The notes under the pieces: model-generated
What the model saw: only the letters and a program-made list of their open reading frames with translations
Told to the model about the DNA's origin: nothing
Databases searched by the model: none
Shown here: in pieces, positions 56,061-64,000 of the stretch
Numbering within the stretch: the stretch's first letter is position 1
Layout of the letters: each line of letters starts with the position of its first letter
Program-made: the position numbers and the translations under genes
Source: Artemisia argyi
Lineage: Eukaryota > Streptophyta > Magnoliopsida > Asterales > Asteraceae
DNA: 64,000 nt
Assembly: GCA_030686995.1 (NCBI GenBank)
Contig: CM060703.1
Span: 7,050,597-7,114,596, forward strand
Direction: 5' to 3'

Positions 56061-56281
56061 GGGGGTGCTTGGATTAGCTTATTTGACCTGCTTATCAGCT
56101 TATTGAGTTTTAGAAAAGCCGACAAGCCCATGTTTTTCCGCGTAATGCTTTGAGCTTGACTTAAATAAGCCATAAGATCAAGTTGGTTACTTCATAAGAC
56201 CAAAAAAAAATGAGCTTATCGGCTTTTTTATTTCCTGTTAAGCTGATAAGCCCATCAAATAAGCTAAATTAAACACACCCT
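56061..56281. mobile_element. MITE with GGGTG...CACCC ends
   Basis: GGGGGTGCTTGGATTAGCTT at the left and AAGCTAAATTAAACACACCC at the right, with several AGCTTAT/ATAAGCT motifs inside on both strands. Target duplication unclear. Confidence 0.6.
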
Positions 56282-56469
56282 ATATACGATATTGTACTAA
56301 AGAAGGAATGTGAATGAAGGATCTGTGAAGCGTTGCTTTTGTTGCAGTATTCTTCTGATTAATTGATGGTTTTTCACTTGATATATATAGATTTAGATGT
56401 CGTTTAGCTATCCTTATATGATTACATTAGATGTGAGTATTAAAAGTTCGGTCATTTGTTTCAGACGGA

Positions 56470-59400
56470 ATGGAGAAAACGTGCACTCTACTCGTCCACT
56501 TTGACAAAGGAACACCTGCACTCGCCAATGAAATCAAGTTAGCTCTCGAAGGGAGTGATGATGCTGCAAAGGTTGAAGCCATGAAAACAGCAGTCATGCT
56601 TTTACTTAACGGTGAAACACTCCCGCAACTTTTTATCACAATTGTACGTTATGTTCTCCCGTCAGAGGATCATACTGTTCAGAAGCTACTCCTTGATTAT
56701 TTGGAAATCATTGACAAGACCGACTCGAAAGGAAAGATTTTGCCGGAAATGATCTTAATCTGTCAAAATTTGAGAAACAATCTTCAGCATCCGAATGAAT
56801 ACATTCGTGGTGTGACTCTAAGGTTCCTTTGTCGTCTGAATGAAACCGAGATTATTGAACCCTTAATTCCGTCCATACTGGCTAACCTTGAACATAGGCA
56901 TCCATTCGTAAGAAGGAACGCTATACTTGCTATAATGGCGATTTACAAGCTTCCACAAGGTGACCAGCTTCTAATTGATGCTCCGGAGATGATTGAGAAA
57001 GTTCTTTCAACCGAAGCAGATCAAGCAGCCAAAAGAAACGCCTTTCTCATGCTTTTCACATGTGCGCAGGACCGTGCGGTTAATTACCTTTTGACCCATG
57101 TTGACCGAGTGGCGGAATGGGGAGAATTGCTTCAAATGGTTGTGTTGGATTTGATTCGTAAAGTGTGTAGAGCTAACAAAGGGGAGAAAGGGAAGTATAT
57201 TAAGATTATTATATCGTTATTAAACGTCCCTTCTGCTGCAGTTATTTATGAATGTGCGGGTACGCTCGTGTCGTTATCATCGGCTCCTACTGCAATTAGG
57301 GCTGCGGCCAATACTTATTGCCAGCTGCTACTCTCGCAAAGTGACAACAACGTGAAACTTATTATTCTCGACCGTTTAAATGAACTCAAAATCTCTCACA
57401 GGGAGATTATGGTCGATATGATAATGGATGTACTCAGGGCTCTTTCGAGCCCTAATCATGATATCAGAAGGAAAACACTCGATATCGTTCTTGATTTAAT
57501 CTCTCCACGAAACATTAATGAAGTTGTCCTTACTTTGAAAAAAGAAGTCGTGAAAACTCAAAGTGGAGAGTTGGAAAAAGATGGTGAGTATAGACAAATG
57601 CTCATCCAAGCAATTCACTCGTGTGCTATTAAGTTCCCTGAAGTTGCAAGCACGGTTGTGCATTTGTTAATGGATTTCTTGGGTGATAGTAACGTTGCTT
57701 CTGCAATGGACGTAGCTGTTTTTGTACGGGAAATAATCGAAACGAATCCAAAGTTGAGGGTTTCGATTATAACTAGGTTACTAGACACTTTTTACCAAAT
57801 CCGTTCTGCACGTGTTTGTTCTTGTGCTCTTTGGATCATTAGTGAGTACTGTCTTTCACTATCGGAAGTTGAAAGTGGAATTTCGACAGTAAAACAGTGT
57901 CTCGGAGACTTGCCGTTTTACAAGGCTTCAGAAGAAGGTGACGATAATGATTCTTCGAAAAAATCTCAACAAGCGAACTCGATTACTGTTTCATCTAAGA
58001 GACCAGCTATTCTTGCTGATGGTACTTATGCGACTCAAAGTGCAGCTTCTGAAAACGTGTTTTCACCTCCAACTGTGGTCAACACAACTTTGTCTTCCGG
58101 AAATCTGAGATCCTTACTTCTAACTGGTGATTTCTTCCTTGGGGCAGTCGTAGCTTGCACACTGACGAAACTTGTGTTGCGTTTGGCAGAGGTTCAGCCA
58201 TCAAAAAGTGAAGTTAATAAAGCATCGACTCAAGTTTTGCTGATCATTGTTTCGATGCTACAACTTGGGCAATCTTCATTTCTTCCACACCCGATTGATA
58301 ACGACTCTAATGAACGAATCGTCCTTTGCATAAGATTACTGTGTAATCCAAGTGAAGAAGTCAAGAAAATATGGCTGCAGTCTTGCCGTGAAAGTTTTGT
58401 TCAAATGCTTGCTGATAAACAACTGAGGGAAACAGAGGAACTTAAAGCAAAGGCTCAGGTTTCGTATGCACAACCCGACGATCTCATTGACTTTTACCAT
58501 CTCAAGAGCAGGAAGGTTAGATTATCCTTGCTATTCATTGTTTCTATCTGTTATATAGTTGATATCTTCGCATCTACCTTTATAATCCATTATTACTAGT
58601 TGACTTGAAGTGAATAGTTAGATAAATTTCACGTGATCTGTCCAAAGTGTAGTTTTAATCTGTGTTTTTTAATGAACTAGTTCGGGTTATGGGCAGAGCT
58701 TAAAGACATATCTTAAACCAATATGAACTGATTACCTGAACAAGAGTTTGTTTGCACCGGAACCTGGATTACTTGAAGTAGGTGGTCCACTTTTATTATA
58801 TTAGTTAGGTTTTTGGGTTAAGGTGAATTATGGACACCTCTATAGCTAAATGGCTTTACTGAGTAAATCACGCATTTTCAAGTTTGTTGACGAACTTATG
58901 CTCGAGTCTTATTCTGTTATTGCAGTTTCGTGTTCTACTGTTTTATTAATTACTGTGTCTTGATGTATAGTTATTCAGTGGAAGAATCATTTTTTAGTAT
59001 TTTGCGATAACTGCGATATGAAATTTGAAAGTTTCCTTTTTTAGTTTACGTAGTGAATCAGTGATGATACTTATTTGTTCATGGTTGTTTTCGTCAACTC
59101 TCTAGGGCATGAGCCAGCTGGAATTAGAGGATGAGGTTCAAGATGATCTTAAACGGGCCACAGGGGAGTTTGTTAAAGAAGGGGATGCTGCAAATAAACT
59201 GAACCGTATTCTTCAACTAACTGGATTTAGTGACCCTGTGTATGCTGAAGCCTATGTTACAGTTAATCACTACGATATTGTTCTCGATGTAACTGTTATT
59301 AACCGAACTAAAGAAACTCTTCAGAATCTGTGTTTGGAACTGGCAACTATGGGCGACCTTAAACTTGTGGAACGTCCACAGAATTATACTCTTGCCCCTG

Positions 59401-60184
59401 AATCAAGCAAGCAGATAAAAGCAAACATTAAGGTGTCATCAACTGAGACTGGGGTCATATTCGGAAACATTGTTTATGAAACTTCAAATGTGATGGAACG
59501 TACTGTTATTGTCCTCAATGATATCCATATTGACATCATGGATTATATATCTCCAGCTGTCTGTAGTGATGCGGCTTTCAGAACTATGTGGGCTGAGTTT
59601 GAATGGGAAAATAAGGTAGTGCTTCCTCTTAATTCTGTTTTCTAGTAATTTATTAGAGGTTGAAAAATGTGCGGGTCAGCTGTGTTGGGCAACGGTGATT
59701 TTTAGTACCCGTGACCCACAAGTAATTTTTGACCTGCATACGCGGGTTGAACGCGTTCTAGGCATACCTATTTGACCCATTTTCAAAACTACAGGTTGCT
59801 GTCAACACTGTAATTCAAGACGAGAAAGAATTTCTTGATCATATTATCAAATCCACCAACATGAAGTGCCTCACTGCACCGTAAGTCATTTATCCTTACC
59901 TGTAAGCATGTTCTTTGGTCTTAATTATCTCCGGCCTACAATATTCAATATTTAACCCACTCAAATGTTTGTGCACCAGGTCTGCACTGGAAGGTGATTG
60001 CGGGTTCTTGGCTGCCAACTTATACGCAAAGAGTGTTTTTGGAGAGGATGCTTTGGTTAATTTAAGCATCGAGAAGCAAGGAGATGGTAAGCTAAGTGGA
60101 TATATTCGTATTAGAAGCAAAACACAGGGGATAGCTTTAAGCTTGGGAGACAAAATCACTCTTAAGCAGAAGGGAGGCGCTTGA
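56470..60184 (+). CDS. Coatomer subunit beta (beta-COP)
   Basis: Component of the COPI coat that forms Golgi-to-ER and intra-Golgi vesicles. Four coding exons: 56470-58515, 59106-59615, 59795-59880, 59980-60184. All introns are GT-AG and the phases join, giving 948 aa, the usual plant beta-COP length. Residues 1 to about 530 are the adaptin-like HEAT solenoid ([55 protein letters not shown]). A low-complexity linker follows at about 495-530. [12 protein letters not shown] ends exon 1. The beta C-terminal and appendage domains lie in exons 2-4 ([54 protein letters not shown]). No lesions. An apparent continuation of exon 1 past 58515 is intron read-through. Confidence 0.96.
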
Positions 60185-61044
60185 TTTTGATTCTCGTCAT
60201 CGGTCAATATGGTAAAACCTGACCACCTTAATACTCAAACTCAAATTGTGTCAAGACAACGAACGGCCTTAAAATTTAATTTCTTTTCCGTCTTTTGGTT
60301 CTCCAGGTTTTGGGTACGAAGAGGATTATTGTATTAAGATGTTAAATTGGATGTCACATAGAAGATTATACAGAAGAATAATGTCAAATTTTTTGTATTG
60401 GATTTTGTTTAGACGAGGTGATTTCTACTTGTTCATTGGAACATTTCTGGTGTAGATACTGTTAATGATTACACACAATTTTCTTCCTATTATCTGGTTA
60501 TGATATTACTATATTTGTTCTATATAAGAAGCTTATATTCTGATAAAGTTAGTTGCTTGTGCCCATCCATTGAGAATGTCAAAAAGAATTAAAGATATCC
60601 ATGTTGTGTGTTTTGGGTTATATAGTCTTTGGCATTGCCTTTGCCGCGATGCACAAATTGGAAGCAAGCCACTCAACAAAGAAGCTACGTTACGGCATGC
60701 TTCTTTCTTCAACTCTGCTATTAAGTGTATTGTGTTGTTTTTGGGATGATTATTAAGCACAAGTACAAACAAGTAACAACTTGTGACGTGTGAATTTGTC
60801 GCAACTCGCAACACAAGGATGTTTTTTTATTCATGTTAATATACAGGGGCCGTCTCAATTCTTGTGCTTTTGTCAATCGCCTTCTTACCATATCCACACC
60901 TCGTGTGGGTGTTGTAGCTTGTATTGGAATTTTCATGTTTTGCTGTTATTTGCCTATTGAATGAAAGATGGATTGCAGTTAAAGGCAATCTTTTTGACCA
61001 AGCCCATCAAAAGTACTACTATATGATTCACGATAAAGGAATTA
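60185..61044 (+). other. Coatomer beta 3' UTR and spacer
   Basis: The first 200-300 bases should be the 3' UTR. No further gene seen. Confidence 0.5.
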
Positions 61045-61311
61045 CACTATATATGTTCTCAAGATTTTTTTTGAGATGAAAGGGAGTGAAACAATTTTTT
61101 TTTTTTTTTTTTTTTTTTAATGAAGGTAAGAAAGTGGAGTGAACAGGAAAGGGATGAAAGTCTTTGTGTTTTCTCTCTATAATGTTTCATTCAATAAGTG
61201 GGATGAAAGTTGAGAACCACTACTTTCTAGTTTCTACTACTTTCTTTACTTTTATTTACCTTACTTTCTTCACTTTACTTTCTCTTCAAAAACAAACTTG
61301 AGAACATAGTG
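61045..61311. mobile_element. CACTA-like MITE (267 bp)
   Basis: Begins CACTATATATGTTCTCAAG and ends CTTGAGAACATAGTG: CACTA termini with the left one carrying an extra AT. A 3-bp TTA duplication is at 61042-61044 and 61312-61314, as expected for CACTA elements. It holds a run of about 24 T. Related to 15110-15316. Confidence 0.75.
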
Positions 61312-61314
61312 TTA

Positions 61315-61683
61315 GGAATGCACACAAAAATATAGAGTAAACTGCAAAAAATGCCCTTAAACTTTGCCAAAAATGCAAATAATGTCCTCTTACAAAAAAA
61401 AATTGCAAATCATGTACCTGACTGATCATTAGGAAATCCCATTAAGTGTCGTGTGTGGTTCATGTAAAAATGGTTTTTTGGCTAACGCTCATTGGGAAAT
61501 CCCGTTAAGTGCCATGTGAAATAACTATTTTACCTTCCTTTTCTTCAATAACCGCAATTCCACCATTTTCCTTTCTTTCCCGCCAATCACAACCAAATGT
61601 CTCAAGCACTTATAACCCCTGATTCACAAACACAATTTCTGAAACACACAATCACACATAATCGATCTTACATCTTCAAAACG
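61315..61683. other. Spacer with a short imperfect tandem
   Basis: The segments GGAAATCCCATTAAGTGTCG and GGAAATCCCGTTAAGTGCCA (near 61432 and 61489) are copies of one another. No gene seen. Confidence 0.5.
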
Positions 61684-62343
61684 AAATGGACAAATCCGTT
61701 AACTTCAATAACCGCATCCGTCCCTGCAACAACCATCACCAAACCCGTCACATAACCCCCACCTTGGAAAACCTACATTCATCATACAACCCTGAAAAAG
61801 GAGGTAAGGATAATACCCGATCTTGCTGGTATTGTTCAATTGGCTAAGCGTCGTAAACAAGCAGATATTAGCGAAGGTGGGCAGGAGTGTGTAATTTCGA
61901 CAAAAGAGTATATTAGGAAAGTTGTTGAGGATGTGGGTGAGGATGAGGATTTTTCACATGGGCCATGACTTAGCGCGGTTGACTTTGTGAATGCTAATTG
62001 GGGGGGGGGGGGGGGGGGGGGGAGGGGGTGTATGGATGTTTAGGTGATATCAAGAGCTTTATCAATAATGGTAAAGTTGATCAAGTTGTTGCAATAATCA
62101 AGTCGTGTACTCCAAATGCCCTTGGCGATCTTACAGTAACTCTCAAAGATCTCTCAGGTTCAATACCTGGTGCAATACATCACAAAATCATTAACGATGA
62201 GGGGGGTTATGGAAAGGATATCACTGTAGGAGCTGTTGTGATTGTTCATAACGTTTCAGTGTTTTCTCCTAATCGATCACACCATTCTCTTAACATTACA
62301 AAGAAAAACATATCTGATTCATTTTCTGATTTCAAGGAGTAGG
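61684..62343 (+). pseudogene. HROB-like OB-fold protein, pseudogene
   Basis: Segments IPDLAGIVQLAKRRKQADI, STKEYIRKVVEDVGEDEDF and, in another frame, CLGDIKSFINNGKVDQVVAI, CTPNALGDLTVTLKDLSGSI and HNVSVFSPNRS match the OB-fold region of homologous-recombination OB-fold proteins (HROB/MCM8IP family), which load the MCM8-MCM9 helicase. Lesions: a TGA near 61968 at a usual Trp position, and a frame change across a G23 tract (62000-62022). No clear intron. The ATG at 61684 opens a different frame. An in-frame remainder to about 62430 may be its tail. Probably a duplicated or retrocopied fragment. Confidence 0.7.
62000..62022. repeat. G23 homopolymer
   Basis: 23 consecutive G inside the HROB-like pseudogene, followed by A and five more G. 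Length may be unreliable. Confidence 0.85.
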
Positions 62344-62581
62344 AGAGACTTTGGAAAGAACCAGATGAAGATTGGGAACTTGGGGGTGTAGCTATGTATC
62401 GGATTCATTTACCGATTCCGATTAAGTTGTAACTAAACTCTATGTTGAGTTTTAGAAGTCAACGTAATGCTGCATATGCAAAATGCAGTTCCAAACATAA
62501 TTAGTTTGTGTTTAACAGTTGAATGCCACAAATTAAAATGACTTTAAATGCTATTAATCGAAGCATATAACAGAAACACAA
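62344..62581. other. Spacer between the pseudogene and the X-type LTR
   Basis: A short open stretch (RLWKEPDEDWELGG) up to about 62432 may be the tail of the pseudogene. Nothing else visible. Confidence 0.4.
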
Positions 62582-64000
62582 TGATGCATGGGAATCGCAA
62601 CAGGTTTTACCTCTCAAGGGATCTCGAGAAGCTTACAACCCCCACCAGGCAGTGTACCTGATCGTTGTAGTATAGTATAGTGACAAGTACCGGGGGATTG
62701 ATCGTTCAGCTTAGGAATAGTGTCGCTAGGATTAGAAAGCCTAAATACTAGTTCTAAAGGTGAGGGATGATTATTTTTGTGTTTTTATATTTTATGGAAA
62801 GCAAGTTAAAATCTCGGGTTTTGGAAGAGTGGGCGGAATTAGTTGCTATTCAACTAACCCAAAACTAAGATGCAATAAAAATAAAATACTAAAAATGTAA
62901 ATAAACTAATTATACTAAGGTTGTGAGCAGTAATTGGAGAAAATGTGTTTACTTAGATTTCACTACTCCCTAGATATCTTTTACACGTTAATTACTTGTT
63001 ATAATTGTATGGATGACGGATCGTATTCCTTAATACCATTCATGGGGTGGCATACATAACTCCCCAATTCTATGAGCTCTTATCTCCTCCTACACCATGC
63101 CCAACACAACTATAAGGATTGTAAACAGTGGCTCATGCATTAAATACAACCAATAAAGACCTAGTACGCCTCGGTTCATGTTTCTTAAGACGTTCAAGCA
63201 TGTTACCATTTGGAGATCTGCCAGTTTTCTTAAGCCTAACATATAAATCATTCATCCAAGACAAGAATAAACAAGTAATCAACACATAATCAATATCTAG
63301 GTTTCATTAGATCTAAGCAAACACAAAAGAGATCTAGCCTAGCATAATGGAATTGAGATAAGAACAAGATATAGACAACCAACACATAGACATATTGATT
63401 GAATTAGAAGAACACTTATCTCAATTACAATGCAAGGTATCAAGGGTTTGGAACCCTTGAAAAACCTGTAAAAGTTGCACCAAAATCGTACTTAGGGTTT
63501 CTCCAAAACTTCTCTCTCTCTCTAAATGTGAAAAATTAGAAAACTATATATAGAAAAACAGGTCTGACGGCGTCAAGAGTAATCTTGTGACGCCGTCACC
63601 TCGCCGCCAAAACTCTCCTCGGACTGCCTAGATCTACTTCTGACGCCGTCAAGACTTAGACACTTTCAGGCCGTCATGACTCTTTTACTCTTGACGCCCT
63701 TCTCACGTGACGCCGTCAAAACTCTACTGGGTCGTCATGGAAATTCATGAAATTTGCTCTTGACGCCGTCAAGGATTTGCTCTTGACGCCGTCACCTACT
63801 GTTCCCAGCATGGAAAATTAAGACTTTGGCGTTTTCTTCACTTTTATGCTCCAAAAACGTCCGAATTGCTTCCTTTTCCAGATTTCACTCCCAAAGTACC
63901 TAAAATCGCAAAAGGAACGATTTAGGGCAATATTTGATCAAATAAATTCGGATTCTGGCTTAAATGACCCCCTAAAAACGGATCATTTTTCGCCTCATCA
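62582..64000 (-). mobile_element. X-family LTR, minus strand (solo LTR or 3' LTR)
   Basis: Reverse complement of 18776-20155 with moderate divergence, 1419 bp. It ends CGCCTCATCA exactly at the window edge. The DNA just left of it is not a PBS or internal sequence, so on the minus strand it is the 3' side of an element or a solo LTR. The rest, if any, is beyond 64000. The TGACG array is kept at 63563-63795 with a minus-strand TATA-like TATATATAG at about 63544. Confidence 0.85.

Noticed and set aside
58516..58599. Hydrophobic C-terminal extension of coatomer beta exon 1
   Set aside because: Intron read-through; the GT at 58516 with acceptor at 59105 restores the conserved beta-COP sequence.

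Overview
The window is nuclear DNA of a flowering plant. The evidence is intron-containing plant genes (a wall-associated receptor kinase and coatomer beta), a dense load of Ty1/Copia, Ty3/Gypsy, LINE, SINE and MITE sequences, and very AT-rich spacers. The Cys/His-rich gag-like ORFs and the HROB-like OB-fold fragment are reminiscent of Asteraceae genomes. That family assignment is inference; no species call is made.

Layout. 1-527 is the probable 3' end of an LTR element. 528-6295 is a wall-associated-kinase exon (WAK-A, minus strand) broken by the 527/528 junction and by a complete Copia element (1310-6257; identical 330-bp LTRs, ACCAT target duplication) that has lost its reverse transcriptase. 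6957-9699 is its tandem sister WAK-B (minus strand), which looks intact and carries a SINE at the exon 2/intron 2 border. 10342-13027 is a LINE-like ORF1 without ORF2. 13028-17882 holds MITEs, foldbacks and A/T-rich spacer.

17883-53986 is one L1-type LINE, about 6.5 kb when its insertions are removed, bounded by a 14-bp target duplication. Inside its ORF1 lies a 20.3-kb block (18776-39072): the 5' part of a decayed Athila/Tat-like Gypsy element (X) joined to a non-autonomous relative (Y) with 3.7-kb LTRs and a partial tandem duplication. The joint has removed part of the LINE ORF1. Inside the LINE endonuclease lies a 9.3-kb non-coding LARD (40185-49514; two 3.5-kb LTRs, CTAGA target duplication). 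53987-56464 carries several MITEs around the promoter and 5'-UTR intron of a complete coatomer beta gene (56470-60184, 4 coding exons, 948 aa). The right end has a CACTA-like MITE, an HROB-like pseudogene with a G23 tract, and a minus-strand X-type LTR that ends exactly at the window edge.

Only WAK-B and the coatomer beta gene look like functional host genes. The main biology is nested transposition. The three LTR elements that look young (Copia, LARD, Y) all lack reverse transcriptase and must have moved in trans, while the one element with pol (X) is full of frameshifts and stops. No new defence or metabolic system was seen. The least ordinary signals are the nested LINE, the X/Y chimera, the palindromic TGACG array in the X LTR promoter, and the SINE at a receptor-kinase splice border.
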